Part shown: piece by piece, positions 52,684 to 63,519 of the stretch
How the letters are laid out: each line of letters begins with the position of its first letter
Numbering within the stretch: the first letter of the stretch is position 1
Source of the DNA: Bartonella ancashensis
Lineage (GTDB): Bacteria; Pseudomonadota; Alphaproteobacteria; Rhizobiales; Rhizobiaceae
NCBI RefSeq assembly: GCF_001281405.1
Contig: NZ_CP010401.1
Coordinates: 1,202,001 to 1,266,000, forward strand
DNA length: 64,000 nucleotides
Reading direction: 5' to 3'
Notes under the pieces: generated by a model
What the model was told of the DNA's origin: nothing
The model's input: the letters and a program-made list of their open reading frames with translations, nothing else
Databases searched by the model: none
Program-made: the position numbers and the translations under genes

Positions 52684-53874
52684 ATGCATATTCTTGAATT
52701 GTACATCCTGAAACGTATTTTTATTTCATTCATCTTTGTAATGACTGCAGCAATTGGCATCATGTGGACGGTGCAAATACTTACACGCATCGATTTTCTC
52801 ACAACAAGTAAACAGACATTCTTAACAACTTTACATTTTTCATCCTTATTAATCCCCTCTGTCATTGCTCTTGTCATCCCATTTGCGCTAGTGATTGCAA
52901 TAACTACTGTCCTCTCCACAATGAACCAAGATTCAGAATTAACGATTATAAGCACTTCCGGTCTTCCCCAGAGCATCATTTGGAAACCTATACTTTCTCT
53001 TGCTATTATTGTTTCATGCGTATCTTTTTTTACAACCAATTTTATAGCACCTCAGGCGCGACTTCACATGAGGCAAATGATAGCTAATGCTCATTCTGAC
53101 CTTATTAATTTTTTCATTACTGAAGGAACTTTTCAAAAATTAACTAATAACCTTTACCTGGAAATAGGCGAACGCCACCCAGATGGCACCATCGGACGCT
53201 TATTTATAGCTGATCAGCGTGACCCTAAAATCGACCTTCTTTATTATGCGGTGAAAGGAGCAATCGTTAATAACAAAAATGGTAATTTTTTAGTTCTTAA
53301 TGACGGTGAAATGAAACAACTTAACCATCAAAATAGTAGTGTTTCTATTATTAAATTTAGCTCTTATACTTTCAACCTCAATGAATTCATTTCCGATAAG
53401 GGAATACCTACAATTTATCCCAAAGACAGACCTCTTTCTTACCTATTGAACCCGACTCCTGATGACCCTTCTTACCAGCTTGCTCCCCTTAAATATAAAG
53501 CTGAACTTCACCGAAGACTCATAGAATGGTTTTATCCTGTTGTTTTTACACTTGTTTCGGTAATCATAGCAGGCAATGCATATTCACATCGGCAAATGCG
53601 TATACCTGCAACATTTTCTGCAATTACCATTTCTTTATTAATTTATTGGATGGAATATTTTTTTATTGAAAAAATAAAGCATAACCCTGCCTACATCCCT
53701 CTTCTCTATGCAGTGCCCATTGGGATGAGCATGTTCTTATTTGGGGGACTATTATTTGACTACAAAACAAATATTTTTGTGAAATATGACAATCTTATTC
53801 AAACAATTTTCCAAAAAGTGATAAGCAAATTTGAATATCACAAATCACAATCTTCATCGGATAATATATCATGA
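52684..53874 (+). CDS. lptF: LptF, LPS export permease
   Basis: LptF and LptG form the membrane part of the LptB2FG ABC transporter that extracts LPS from the inner membrane. The 396-residue YjgP/YjgQ family protein has three N-terminal helices (starting MHILELYILKRIFISFIFVMTAAI), a periplasmic jellyroll region of about 150 residues, and three C-terminal helices. The block PFALVIAITTVLSTMNQDSELTIISTSGLP is characteristic. It heads an operon and overlaps lptG by 4 bases (ATGA). Confidence 0.95.
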   Translation: MHILELYILKRIFISFIFVMTAAIGIMWTVQILTRIDFLTTSKQTFLTTLHFSSLLIPSVIALVIPFALVIAITTVLSTMNQDSELTIISTSGLPQSIIWKPILSLAIIVSCVSFFTTNFIAPQARLHMRQMIANAHSDLINFFITEGTFQKLTNNLYLEIGERHPDGTIGRLFIADQRDPKIDLLYYAVKGAIVNNKNGNFLVLNDGEMKQLNHQNSSVSIIKFSSYTFNLNEFISDKGIPTIYPKDRPLSYLLNPTPDDPSYQLAPLKYKAELHRRLIEWFYPVVFTLVSVIIAGNAYSHRQMRIPATFSAITISLLIYWMEYFFIEKIKHNPAYIPLLYAVPIGMSMFLFGGLLFDYKTNIFVKYDNLIQTIFQKVISKFEYHKSQSSSDNIS

Positions 53875-54962
53875 TTGGATGGACACTTGGACGGTATTTT
53901 TTCATGTGTTATCTCAAAGCAACTTGCTACCTTTTATTAGGCATTATTATACTCATTTTTTTAATCGATTTTACAGAAAATTCTAGTAAACTAGCTTCGT
54001 TTCCTCACTATACAATAAAGGGAGCTCTTCTTCTCTCAGCTTTGCGTGTTCTCCCCATCGTACAGCAAATACTCCCTTTTATTGCTCTATCCTCTGCAAT
54101 GATTATGCTTATCTCACTAAACAAAAAATTTGAGCTTGTTATAGCTCGTTCAATCGGTATTTCTGCATGGCAATTTCTCATACCTGCTTGCTTTGGTGCC
54201 TTCCTCTTTGGCTTATTTTCAATTTTCCTCCTTAACCCACTTGCAGCATGGGGACATTCCAAAGCAAAGCAAATAACCACTGCGTGGCAAAACAATAATG
54301 TCCAAATTTCCACCGAAAATCATCGTATTCCGTGGTTAACACATCGCACAGGATCAGAAACAACAACAATTGGTGCAAGAGTAATTTTAGATAAAGAACC
54401 TTCCCTCATTGAAGCAACATTTGTACAATACAATGAAGATGCAACTATCAAAAATTGGATTTATACTAAGAGAGCAACACTCGCTAACGATTTCTGGATA
54501 TTAACTGACGGGACGATTTACAGAACTGGCTACCCCCCTGAAAAATTTGCTAAGTCTCAAATAAAAACAAATCTGAAACCGGAATTTTTAACAGAATATC
54601 TGGCTGATCCCATGACAATCCCATTTTATGAATTACCTAAAAAAATTATGACTGCCCGATCTCTTGGATATTCTTCAAATAAATTTGATATGCATTTACA
54701 ATCGCTCATCGCGTTACCTGCACTGCTCATAGCCATGACTTTCATTGCAGCAACCGTATCACTAAAATTTACCCGTTTGGAACAATCTGGACAATTAATT
54801 CTTGGTGGTATTATCTCTGGATTTGTGCTATATGTCATTTCCGTCCTGGTTCGAAATTTTGGTAATGCTGGATATATTCAACCAATCATTGCAGCTTGGA
54901 TACCCGTTATCATTGCGCTATTTTTAGGTGTCTCCTTTTTACTTCATAAAGAGGATGGATAA
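53871..54962 (+). CDS. lptG: LptG, LPS export permease
   Basis: The partner of LptF. The 363 residues have the same layout: helices at the start (YFFMCYLKATCYLLLGIIILIFLIDFTEN), the block ILPFIALSSAMIMLISLNKKFELVIARSIGIS, a periplasmic domain, and a C-terminal helix bundle. Its ATG overlaps the lptF stop, and lptD begins directly after its stop codon, so the three are tightly coupled. lptB is elsewhere. Confidence 0.95.
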   Translation: MIGWTLGRYFFMCYLKATCYLLLGIIILIFLIDFTENSSKLASFPHYTIKGALLLSALRVLPIVQQILPFIALSSAMIMLISLNKKFELVIARSIGISAWQFLIPACFGAFLFGLFSIFLLNPLAAWGHSKAKQITTAWQNNNVQISTENHRIPWLTHRTGSETTTIGARVILDKEPSLIEATFVQYNEDATIKNWIYTKRATLANDFWILTDGTIYRTGYPPEKFAKSQIKTNLKPEFLTEYLADPMTIPFYELPKKIMTARSLGYSSNKFDMHLQSLIALPALLIAMTFIAATVSLKFTRLEQSGQLILGGIISGFVLYVISVLVRNFGNAGYIQPIIAAWIPVIIALFLGVSFLLHKEDG

Positions 54963-57308
54963 GTGGCGTTATTAATACCAACATTTCATAAAATAATTCT
55001 GAAAACACTGAATATGATTTCGTTAAGCCATATTCTTTTCTTTGTTTTAAGCCTATCTTTACTATATCCTGTACAAGCACAAAGCTCGGCTACTTTTAGT
55101 GGAAAATTAGACTCAAAGGACTCTTTTCTACTCTCTGCCGATGAACTCATTTATAACCACAGTGCTTATACCGTCTCTGCACAAGGAAATGTTCAGATAG
55201 AATACGATGGCAACAAAGCTACTGCCCAAAAAGTTACTTATAACCAAAAAACAGGACAAGTTGTGGCAGAAGGAAATGTTGAAATCACTCAAAAAAACGG
55301 AAATAAAATCTATTCTAGCAGAATTGACATGACCAAAAATTTTGGTGACGGTTTTATAAATGCCCTACGTATAGAAACAATCAACAATACTTATTTCGCC
55401 GCCGCTAATGCAAGAAGACAGAATGACCAAATAATAATCTTTAATGATGCTATATATACAGCTTGTAAACCGTGCCACGATACATCAAGTAAAGAAGCTC
55501 TATGGCAAATTAAAGCAAAAAAAATCATCTGGAATAATGAGAATAAAACAATCCGCTTCGAGGGTGGCCACTTTGAACTCTTTGGAAAACCTATTATCTC
55601 ATTTCCAATTTTTGAACTCCCGGATCCAACTGTAAAACGTGCCAGCGGCTTCCTAATCCCCCATTTTTCCTACAACAATAACCTTGGCATGGGTATAACG
55701 AATTCTTATTTTTGGAATCTGTCTCCTAATTACGATTTTACTCTATCCTCAACCATCTACATGAAACAGGGACTTTTAACCGAAGGTGAATGGCATCAAC
55801 AGTTTGAAACAGGCTCTTACAACGTCCGCTTTGCCCATATGTACCAGATAAATCCTCATCTCTTTGATGATAATACGATCGATTCTAAAAAAGTTCATCG
55901 CTATATGCTGGCAACGAAAGGTGGTTTTCGTATTAATTCACACTGGACCTACGGTTGGGATATCCTTGCACAATCAGACCAAAACTTTAGTCGTACATAC
56001 AAACTCACAGACTACAATGACCCTGTGCAACTTTCTCAAATTTACCTAAATGGCTTAGCAGGTAAAAATTACTTTGATGCACGTTTTTATCATTTTCAAA
56101 TCCAAAACTCCTTGTCCAATGATATAATAAACAGGCGCCATTTTCCACAAGCATGGATACTACCCCGTGTTGAATATTTTTGGACAGCTGATGAACCAAT
56201 TTACACTGGGGAGATTAGCTTTCATGGCCATATGCGCTCAATCTATCGTAATCACACCTATGTTACGGGAGACAACTGGCAAAATCATTCCCCTAATACC
56301 ACAAAAACCTCTGAAATATCTGGAAACAATTTCCTTTTGACAGGAGAGTTAGAGTGGAAAAAACGTTTTAATACCCCGAACGGACTAATTATAGCGCCTA
56401 CTCTTGCCCTACGTACAAACGCAATCACATTCAATACTCATAACAATAATACCACATATGCTACTGATAGCTCTTCAATAAAATTGGATACTGCCTCATC
56501 TGCAATCCATAGTGTAGCGACGGTGGGTTTAGAATTACGTTATCCTCTTCTCATAACTTCTAAAATTTCCTCACAAATTTTAGAACCAATAGTCCAGATT
56601 TTCGTGCGCAATAATGAACACTACACCGAATACTTACCAAACGAAGATGCGCAAAACTTCATATTTGATGCAACAACCCTATTTCAACGTAATAAATTTC
56701 CTGGATATGATCGTATTGAAGGAGGGACAAGAACAAATATAGGCTTACGGTATTCTGGAAGCTTTAATAACAATTGGTCATTTTATAGCCTCATCGGTCA
56801 ATCACTTCATCTTGCTGGAAAAAACCCTTTTACAGGAAAAGATCCTATTTCTGGCCTCGAAACAGCTAACTCTGACTATGTCGCCATGCTTAATGTAAAC
56901 CACAATAGCGGTTTCTCCATAACATCTCGTGGGCGTTTTGACCAAAAAACAGGAAAAATCAATCACAGTGGAATAGAAGCGTCACAAAGGTGGTTAAACT
57001 TTAAATTAGCTGTACAATATGCTTATCTAGCTGATAAATATGTACAAAATCGACAAGAAATTTCTTTTCAAACGAGCATAAAATTATCTGATAACTGGTC
57101 TATCGGTGGTAGAAGTGGTTATGATTTGGCCTTCAAAAAGTTTGTAAAACAGGGGATAAATTTAAATTACGAAGACGAATGCTTCAAAATAGCATTTGGT
57201 TATCAGCAGGAGATAAGTCCACATACCTCAAAACATCTTAAAAATTTCAACCTTTCTCTTTCACTGCGTACAATTTCAGATATTGGTGAGAAAATGCAAC
57301 TAAACTGA
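54963..57308 (+). CDS. lptD: LptD, outer-membrane LPS assembly barrel
   Basis: LptD, with LptE, inserts LPS in the outer leaflet. The 781 residues comprise a signal sequence, an OstA-like beta-jellyroll (LLSADELIYNHSAYTVSAQGNVQIEYDGNKATAQKVTYNQ), and a C-terminal barrel with PTVKRASGFLIPHFSY. Cysteines CKPC near residue 165 and one Cys in DECFKIAFGYQQ near the end could form the disulfide linkage known to matter in LptD. The start is taken as GTG immediately after the lptG stop with GAGGATGG upstream. An internal ATG at codon 18 (MISLSHILFFVLS) would also give a good signal peptide. Confidence 0.94.
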   Translation: MALLIPTFHKIILKTLNMISLSHILFFVLSLSLLYPVQAQSSATFSGKLDSKDSFLLSADELIYNHSAYTVSAQGNVQIEYDGNKATAQKVTYNQKTGQVVAEGNVEITQKNGNKIYSSRIDMTKNFGDGFINALRIETINNTYFAAANARRQNDQIIIFNDAIYTACKPCHDTSSKEALWQIKAKKIIWNNENKTIRFEGGHFELFGKPIISFPIFELPDPTVKRASGFLIPHFSYNNNLGMGITNSYFWNLSPNYDFTLSSTIYMKQGLLTEGEWHQQFETGSYNVRFAHMYQINPHLFDDNTIDSKKVHRYMLATKGGFRINSHWTYGWDILAQSDQNFSRTYKLTDYNDPVQLSQIYLNGLAGKNYFDARFYHFQIQNSLSNDIINRRHFPQAWILPRVEYFWTADEPIYTGEISFHGHMRSIYRNHTYVTGDNWQNHSPNTTKTSEISGNNFLLTGELEWKKRFNTPNGLIIAPTLALRTNAITFNTHNNNTTYATDSSSIKLDTASSAIHSVATVGLELRYPLLITSKISSQILEPIVQIFVRNNEHYTEYLPNEDAQNFIFDATTLFQRNKFPGYDRIEGGTRTNIGLRYSGSFNNNWSFYSLIGQSLHLAGKNPFTGKDPISGLETANSDYVAMLNVNHNSGFSITSRGRFDQKTGKINHSGIEASQRWLNFKLAVQYAYLADKYVQNRQEISFQTSIKLSDNWSIGGRSGYDLAFKKFVKQGINLNYEDECFKIAFGYQQEISPHTSKHLKNFNLSLSLRTISDIGEKMQLN

Positions 57309-57411
57309 TGGAAGGAATATATAAATATCCCAACTTATCGTTGTTTTTACGTAAAAAACATGTATCCTAATAGTCAGTGAAAGTTTGAAAACAATGTGAA
57401 AGTCTATTTTC

Positions 57412-58371
57412 ATGAACAGATTCAAAAATACTGCCCTTGCTTTGTTTTGTCTCGCTTTTTTGAGTGCGAGTGGTTCATATTTGAACCAGCTCTTTGTATC
57501 ACAAGTTGTCGCACAAACTTCAATTGCTGTCACAGTCAATGGCAATGCCATAACAAGTTATGATATTCAGAAACGTGTTGCCTTTCTTAAATTACAGCAA
57601 AGAGAGGGGAATCTTGCTATGCAAGCAAGAGAAGAGCTCATTGATGAAATACTCAAAAGTACTGAAGTAAAGAATCGTGGTATTGATGTTAGTAAAGAAG
57701 AAGTTGACGACGCTTTTGAAAGTTTTGCAGAGCAAAATAATATGACTCTTGACTACCTCAGCAAAATACTAACTCAAATGGATATTACGGTGGAACACTT
57801 TAAGGGATTTATCCGTAACCAAATAGGATGGGGACGTCTTGTTAATGCGCGTTATCAAGCTGAAGGTAACCTCCTCACTGAGCAAGAGGTAGCTCACAGG
57901 ATATTAAAGAATGGTGGTGTAAAACCCTCAACAAATGAATATACATTGCAGCAAATTATTTTTGTCATTCCTTCTCATCGCCGTGCAGAGCTCTTAAAAA
58001 AGCGCACACAAGAAGCAAATAATTTTCGTACACACTTCCGAGGTTGTGAGCATTCTAAGAAACAGGCAGAAGGCGTTGTAGATGTCACTATCCGCAGTTT
58101 GGGAAGATTTTTGGAACCACAACTTCCCAAAAATTGGGAGAAAGACGTTCGCTCAACAGCTGTTGGAAAAATAACCAATTTGCAGGAAACATCGTATGGT
58201 GTAGAGATGCTTGCTGTTTGTAAAATAAAAAAAGTTTCTGATGATCGTGTTGCGCAGCTTTTATTTTCCATCCAGGATAATGAAAAAAGTGCTCCTCAAA
58301 AACTTGAAGCTTTGAGCAAAAAGTACTTAAACGAATTGCGGCAGGCGGCACATATTGAAAATTCGCAATGA
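57412..58371 (+). CDS. surA: SurA-type periplasmic chaperone
   Basis: SurA escorts outer-membrane barrel proteins. The 319 residues have a signal peptide (cleavage near AQTS at about 35), a SurA N-domain (IAVTVNGNAITSYDIQKRVAFLKL ... LIDEILKSTEVKNRG), and one parvulin-like domain (EYTLQQIIFVIPSH ... TSYGVEMLAVCKIKKVSD). E. coli SurA is longer with two parvulin domains; a single degenerate one is usual in rhizobia. Between lptD, one of its main clients, and pdxA, which it overlaps by 4 bases (ATGA). Confidence 0.93.
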   Translation: MNRFKNTALALFCLAFLSASGSYLNQLFVSQVVAQTSIAVTVNGNAITSYDIQKRVAFLKLQQREGNLAMQAREELIDEILKSTEVKNRGIDVSKEEVDDAFESFAEQNNMTLDYLSKILTQMDITVEHFKGFIRNQIGWGRLVNARYQAEGNLLTEQEVAHRILKNGGVKPSTNEYTLQQIIFVIPSHRRAELLKKRTQEANNFRTHFRGCEHSKKQAEGVVDVTIRSLGRFLEPQLPKNWEKDVRSTAVGKITNLQETSYGVEMLAVCKIKKVSDDRVAQLLFSIQDNEKSAPQKLEALSKKYLNELRQAAHIENSQ

Positions 58372-59384
58372 GCTCGTTAGTTGTTAGCAGCGGTGATCCA
58401 GCGGGTATAGGGCCTGAAGCGGTTATTAAAGCGTGGAATATGCGTAATATGCGTCACATTCCACCTTTTTTTCTTCTTGCTGATCCTGATATTATTCGAT
58501 CACGTGCTAATTTTTTACAACTCGATATCGCTATAGAAGTTGTTTCTTTAAACACTCTTGCCAAAAAATTTTCAAACAGCTCTTCCTGTAATGCCGCTAA
58601 AAAAAATTCGCAAAGTGACCAATTAGGAATCCCTTCGCCAAGCAATGCTGCTGGAATAATTGAAGCAATAAGACAATCTGTTCAGCTAATTCAAAGTGGG
58701 CACGCACGTGCGATGATTACCTGTCCTATTGCAAAAAAAATACTTTATGATGCTGGTTTTGAATTTCCAGGTCATACTGAATTTCTTGCTCATCTTGCTT
58801 ATAAGAGTTCCGGCAGACGCTACCATCCAGTCATGATGCTATCTGGACCTCAATTAAAGACAGTTCCCATTACTGTTCATATTCCACTCAGTGAAATATC
58901 CTCACATCTTACTTCCAATTTAATTGTACAAACTGCTTTAACGGTTGAAAAATCTTTAAGGACGCAATTTGCAATTTCTAAGCCCCGTTTAGCTGTTGCT
59001 GGTCTTAATCCTCACGCCGGAGAAAATGGAGCAATCGGAAAAGAAGATGTTGAAATTATTACACCTGCTATCATGAACCTTAAGGATAAGGGAGTAAGAA
59101 TTGTAGGTCCCCTCTCTTCGGATACGATGTTTCACGAGCGTGCAAGACAAACATACGATGTAGCCCTCTGTATGTATCACGATCAAGCCCTCATTCCTGT
59201 TAAAACATTGAATTTTGACAATACTGTTAATATTACCTTAGGGTTACCTTTTATTAGAACATCACCAGATCATGGAACTGCTTTTGATATTGCTAATCGT
59301 GGTATAGCTTCTCCTGAAAGTTTTATTGCTGCCCTTATAGCAGCTGATAAACTCGCAAATAATAATTATTTAGTATGTCAATAG
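58368..59384 (+). CDS. pdxA: 4-hydroxythreonine-4-phosphate dehydrogenase
   Basis: PdxA makes the amino-ketone precursor of pyridoxal phosphate. Signature parts are [18 protein letters not shown] at the start, [56 protein letters not shown] and [13 protein letters not shown]; the three His positions bind the metal. The 338-residue length is normal. Overlaps surA by 4 bases and rsmA by 10, in the conserved surA-pdxA-rsmA order. Confidence 0.97.
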   Translation: MSSLVVSSGDPAGIGPEAVIKAWNMRNMRHIPPFFLLADPDIIRSRANFLQLDIAIEVVSLNTLAKKFSNSSSCNAAKKNSQSDQLGIPSPSNAAGIIEAIRQSVQLIQSGHARAMITCPIAKKILYDAGFEFPGHTEFLAHLAYKSSGRRYHPVMMLSGPQLKTVPITVHIPLSEISSHLTSNLIVQTALTVEKSLRTQFAISKPRLAVAGLNPHAGENGAIGKEDVEIITPAIMNLKDKGVRIVGPLSSDTMFHERARQTYDVALCMYHDQALIPVKTLNFDNTVNITLGLPFIRTSPDHGTAFDIANRGIASPESFIAALIAADKLANNNYLVCQ

Positions 59385-60205
59385 ATAACCTTCCTCCTCT
59401 ACGTGAAGTGATCAACACATATGGGCTCAAAGCTCATAAAGCTTTAGGCCAAAATTTCCTCTTTGATCTTAATTTAACTTCTAAAATCGCTCATCAGGCC
59501 GGAAACTTAGAGAACAAACCTGTCCTTGAAATTGGCCCTGGCCCTGGTGGTCTTACTCGCGCTTTACTCACGAAAGGTGCTATCGTAACAGCAATAGAAC
59601 GTGACGAACGCTGCATACCAGCACTGTTAGAGATAAAAAAACACTACCCAAAAAAATTAAGGATTATCTGTGGTGATGCATTAAAACAAGACTTCTCAAA
59701 TATTTTTGATATAAACAAAGAAAAACCATATATTGTTGCAAACCTTCCATATAACATTGGAACGCAGCTTCTATTAAATTGGCTTTTGACACAATCATGG
59801 CCTCCATTCTACCAATCGATGACTCTTATGTTTCAGCGCGAAGTAGCTGAACGCATCGTTGCTTCTCCCCAATCGCCTAATTATAGCCGCCTTAGTGTTT
59901 TAGCTGGCTGGCGCACCATTGCAAAAATCGCCTTTGATATTCACCCTCAAGCTTTTATACCAGCCCCTAAAGTAGTATCTTCTGTTGTTCATATTACCCC
60001 ACGCTTGCAACCCCTCACGTGCTCAGAACAAAAACTGAGCTTGGTAACACAAACTGCTTTTGGACAAAAAAGAAAAATGCTCCGCCAAAGTCTAAAGAGC
60101 ATCGGAGGAGATATGCTTTTGAAAAAAGCAAATATTGACGGAACACGTCGAGCTGAAACACTTTCAGTTCTTGAATTCGTAACTTTAGCAAATTTACTTA
60201 TTTAA
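59375..60205 (+). CDS. rsmA: 16S rRNA dimethyladenosine transferase
   Basis: RsmA (KsgA) dimethylates A1518 and A1519 of 16S rRNA. The SAM site is [15 protein letters not shown], the catalytic motif NLPYNIGT, and the C-terminal domain has [13 protein letters not shown]. The 276-residue length is normal. It is the last gene of the lptF-to-rsmA run, converging on gmk. Loss of this function gives kasugamycin resistance in other bacteria. Confidence 0.98.
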   Translation: MSIDNLPPLREVINTYGLKAHKALGQNFLFDLNLTSKIAHQAGNLENKPVLEIGPGPGGLTRALLTKGAIVTAIERDERCIPALLEIKKHYPKKLRIICGDALKQDFSNIFDINKEKPYIVANLPYNIGTQLLLNWLLTQSWPPFYQSMTLMFQREVAERIVASPQSPNYSRLSVLAGWRTIAKIAFDIHPQAFIPAPKVVSSVVHITPRLQPLTCSEQKLSLVTQTAFGQKRKMLRQSLKSIGGDMLLKKANIDGTRRAETLSVLEFVTLANLLI

Positions 60206-60231
60206 AATCACTGAGCTCTTCCTAAAAATCT

Positions 60232-60897
60232 CTAATCAATTTTTTCAGAAGCTAGCTCGTTAACAAAAGATTCTAAAAAACAACAGCGCTCTCGTTTTAC
60301 TGCTTCTGCAAAATAAATTGACCTAACAAAAAATAACGACTGATTTAAATCTTCGTTGATAATAACATAATCATAACGGTGCCACTGCTGTATTTCTGTT
60401 CGTGCATTATTCAAGCGTAGACGAATAGCATCGTGGCTATCTTCTGCTCTACGATGTAACCGCGAAACAAGTTCTTTCATTGATGGGGGAAGAATGAAAA
60501 CAGATACCGTATCACCTGGCATTTTCTCTTTAAGTTGCTTAGTACCTTGATAATCAATATCAAAAAGCATATCTCGACCAGCGTTCAATGTATTCTTAAC
60601 ATTGTCATACAGAGTTCCGTAGTAATTACCATGAACTTCTGCCCACTCTACGAACTCATTTCTATCGCATCTACGTTCAAACTCTTCTCTTGAAACAAAA
60701 TAATAGTGAAGACCATGAACTTCACTAGAGCGCCTTTGTCGTGTAGTCATACTTATGGAGAGATCCAACTTTCCATCTTTTAGCATCAACTGCGCAAGAG
60801 TTGATTTACCAGCACCTGAAGGAGATGAAAGAATAAACAAAAAACCACGACGTACGCCTATCCTTTGAGCATCAAACTTTCTCTCAAGTAATGTCAT
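60232..60897 (-). CDS. gmk: Guanylate kinase
   Basis: Gmk phosphorylates GMP to GDP. The P-loop SSPSGAGKST is at 24-33; the GMP-binding block has TTRQRRSSEVHGLHYYFVS and FVEWAEVHGNYYGT; DIDYQGTKQLKEKM follows. The 221-residue size fits. It is 69 bases after mltG; the intervening yicC gene of relatives is missing. Convergent with rsmA. Confidence 0.98.
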   Translation of the reverse strand: MTLLERKFDAQRIGVRRGFLFILSSPSGAGKSTLAQLMLKDGKLDLSISMTTRQRRSSEVHGLHYYFVSREEFERRCDRNEFVEWAEVHGNYYGTLYDNVKNTLNAGRDMLFDIDYQGTKQLKEKMPGDTVSVFILPPSMKELVSRLHRRAEDSHDAIRLRLNNARTEIQQWHRYDYVIINEDLNQSLFFVRSIYFAEAVKRERCCFLESFVNELASEKID

Positions 60898-60966
60898 AAT
60901 GTTATTCTTCTTTTTTCAAAATTTTTCTAAAAGATATTAGTAATAAGCTCCAAATTTCATGACAGT

Positions 60967-62091
60967 TCAATGATCCTGCTTTAATGCGCGCCATTTACGA
61001 ACATTGGCGTTATGTTCTTCCAAGGTTTTGGAAAATACATGCCCACCAGAACCATCTGCAACAAAATAAAGCGCATCAATCTCAGGTGCATTTGCTGCTG
61101 CCTTTAAAGAACCTCGACCTGGATTTGCAATAGCCGTCGGCGGCAGTCCATTAATTTTGTATGTATTATATGGCGTTTCCTTTTCGAGATCTGAACGATA
61201 AATAGCACGACCTGGTGGCTTACCTCTTCCACCAAAAATACCATAAATAACCGTAGGATCAGATTGCAGACGCATCCCCTTGATGAGACGATTGTAAAAC
61301 ACCGCAGCAACCTTTGATCTTTCCTCTGGGATTGCTGTTTCTTTCTCAATAATTGAGGCTAGTACAACAAATTCATCCATAGATTTAATTGGTAAATTTG
61401 GCGAACGAGCATCCCATATTTCTTTCACTAACTTGGCCTGCCCTTCACGCAACCGCCTTATAATCTCCATACGTGTAGTGCCACGGGTAAAACGCACTGT
61501 ATCCGTCATTAAGCTACCTTCTGGAGGTAATTCCTCAGGAAGATTACCTGTCAAAATCTCATTCGTCGCCAATCGATCAAAAATTTGCTGAACCGTCAAA
61601 CCTTCTGGCACTGTAAAAAAATATTCAACAGACCTTCCTCGAACAAGAATGTCCATAATATCTTTCATCGAAGCATTCGCTGGTACCAGATACTCACCTG
61701 CTTTAAGGTATGTTGATTTTTGATAATAGCTAACTCCGTATACAAAAACGTCTGATGATCGAATGAGACCATTTTTTTCAAGAAGTGATGCAATTTCCCA
61801 AATTCCTGCACCAGAACGGATAGAAATAATCTGTTCTTTTTCAACTGATCTCTTTCCCTCAAACATAATTTTCCCGATATAGATAGGGACGCTAATCACC
61901 AAAAGAACGAAGATTATCAGTGTTATAAAAAAGTGTCCAAGAACAATAAATGAGTTATGCACATGCAATCTTTTATGCTTCTCACATGCTAACATATCAG
62001 CTTCATTAACCAAATCACCCAATAAAGCAACACCCGTATCCTGTAGGGATGCTTTATTTTCTGCATCGGACAGGTCAGTCAACTTAATCAC
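60967..62091 (-). CDS. mltG: Endolytic murein transglycosylase MltG
   Basis: MltG cleaves nascent glycan strands at the inner membrane and is thought to set glycan length. The 374-residue protein has a cytoplasmic start of about 48 residues, a membrane helix (FIVLGHFFITLIIFVLLVISVPIYI), a LysM-like region (VEKEQIISIRSGAGIWEIASLLEKNGLIRSS), and the YceG catalytic domain with the catalytic Glu in LASIIEKETAIPEERSKVA. QSDPTVIYGI and YNTYKINGLPPTAIANPG are conserved. It sits between fabF and gmk, the rhizobial place for it. Confidence 0.95.
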   Translation of the reverse strand: MIKLTDLSDAENKASLQDTGVALLGDLVNEADMLACEKHKRLHVHNSFIVLGHFFITLIIFVLLVISVPIYIGKIMFEGKRSVEKEQIISIRSGAGIWEIASLLEKNGLIRSSDVFVYGVSYYQKSTYLKAGEYLVPANASMKDIMDILVRGRSVEYFFTVPEGLTVQQIFDRLATNEILTGNLPEELPPEGSLMTDTVRFTRGTTRMEIIRRLREGQAKLVKEIWDARSPNLPIKSMDEFVVLASIIEKETAIPEERSKVAAVFYNRLIKGMRLQSDPTVIYGIFGGRGKPPGRAIYRSDLEKETPYNTYKINGLPPTAIANPGRGSLKAAANAPEIDALYFVADGSGGHVFSKTLEEHNANVRKWRALKQDH

Positions 62092-62160
62092 CCCTCAGAT
62101 ATGATATCATCACTTCTTCCATGATTTTGTTACAAAGACCCCATGAAATGAAAATACTTT

Positions 62161-63423
62161 CTATCCTACAAAACGTCGCATAAGCAAAGATGCATTCGTT
62201 CCACCAAAACCAAATGAATTAGAAAGAACTACATCAATCTTTCGCTCACGCGGCCTGTGTGGAACAAGATCAATTTTAGTTTCGATTGAAGGGTCATCAA
62301 GATTAAGCGTTGCTGGAGCTATATTATCTCGTATAGCCAAAATACAAAAAATAGCCTCTGCTGCACCAGCAGCTCCCAACAAATGTCCAACAGATGATTT
62401 TGTAGACGACATTGAAATGCTGGACACACAGTGACCAAAAACGCGTTCTACAGCTGCTAGCTCTATAACATCAGCCATCGTTGATGTACCATGAGCATTG
62501 ATATAGTCTACATCACACACATTCACACGCGCGCGCTCAAGGGCAGAAATCATGCTACGCTGCGCACCCTCTCCTCCTTCCGGAGGGGCTGTAATATGAT
62601 AAGCGTCACCAGATAGTCCGTAACCGACAATCTCGGCATAAATACGAGCACCTCTTTTTTTTGCGTGTTCAAGCTCTTCCAAAACAACAACCGCAGCCCC
62701 CTCTCCCATAACAAAACCATCGCGATCTACATCGTAAGGACGCGACGCATGCTCAGGATCATGATTGCGATTTGTGGAAAGGGCCTTACAAGCTGCAAAT
62801 CCAGCGAGGGATATTCGATTCACTGGAGATTCCGTTCCTCCAGCTACCATTACATCTGCATCACCAAAAGCAATCAGACGAGAAGCATCTCCTATTGCAT
62901 GTGCTCCTGTCGAACAAGCAGTTACAACTGCATGATTGGGACCGCGTAGGCCATACTTGATGGAAACATGACCAGAGGCAAGATTAATCAAACGTCCTGG
63001 TATAAAAAACGGAGAAACTCGACGAGGTCCCTTATCACGAAGAGTATAGCCTGCTTCAACAATACCTTCAACACCACCAATTCCGGAGCCAATAACAACA
63101 CCAGTACGAATTTGATCTTCATCATTTTTAGGATGCCATTCAGCATCTGCAAGAGCTTGATCGGCAGCAGCTATTGCATATGTAATAAAAGCATCAACCT
63201 TACGCTGCTCCTTAAGGTCCATATACAAATCAGCATTATACGTGCCATTCGTCCCATCTCCTACGGGAATACGTGCAGCGATTTGACACGACAAATCACT
63301 CACATCAAACTCAGTAACACGCCGAACACCGCTTTTCCCTTCAAGAAGACGCTTCCAACTATTCTCGGTATCACCAGCAAGAGGAGACACCAATCCTAAA
63401 CCAGTAACAACAACACGCCTCAT
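62161..63423 (-). CDS. fabF: Beta-ketoacyl-ACP synthase II
   Basis: FabF elongates acyl-ACP with malonyl-ACP and controls unsaturated chain length. The catalytic Cys170 is in VVTACSTGAHA; the two His residues are in NAHGTSTM and SSVGHLLGAAG, and the Lys lies just before (STKSSVGH). The 420 residues match. It follows acpP by 96 bases, the usual acpP-fabF order. FabB is less likely given this order and the closeness to the FabF consensus. Confidence 0.97.
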   Translation of the reverse strand: MRRVVVTGLGLVSPLAGDTENSWKRLLEGKSGVRRVTEFDVSDLSCQIAARIPVGDGTNGTYNADLYMDLKEQRKVDAFITYAIAAADQALADAEWHPKNDEDQIRTGVVIGSGIGGVEGIVEAGYTLRDKGPRRVSPFFIPGRLINLASGHVSIKYGLRGPNHAVVTACSTGAHAIGDASRLIAFGDADVMVAGGTESPVNRISLAGFAACKALSTNRNHDPEHASRPYDVDRDGFVMGEGAAVVVLEELEHAKKRGARIYAEIVGYGLSGDAYHITAPPEGGEGAQRSMISALERARVNVCDVDYINAHGTSTMADVIELAAVERVFGHCVSSISMSSTKSSVGHLLGAAGAAEAIFCILAIRDNIAPATLNLDDPSIETKIDLVPHRPRERKIDVVLSNSFGFGGTNASLLMRRFVG

Positions 63424-63519
63424 ATACTTTCAATCCTGAACCAATAACCTACCCCTCAAAGTCATATTCCTCTAAAGGATAAAGGCAAAAGCACTCCACA
63501 CTTCTGCCCTTCAGTAAAA

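Noticed and set aside
62968..63399. 143-codon plus-strand frame inside fabF
   Set aside because: It is antisense to fabF, rich in Ser/Asn/Ile and without recognisable features.
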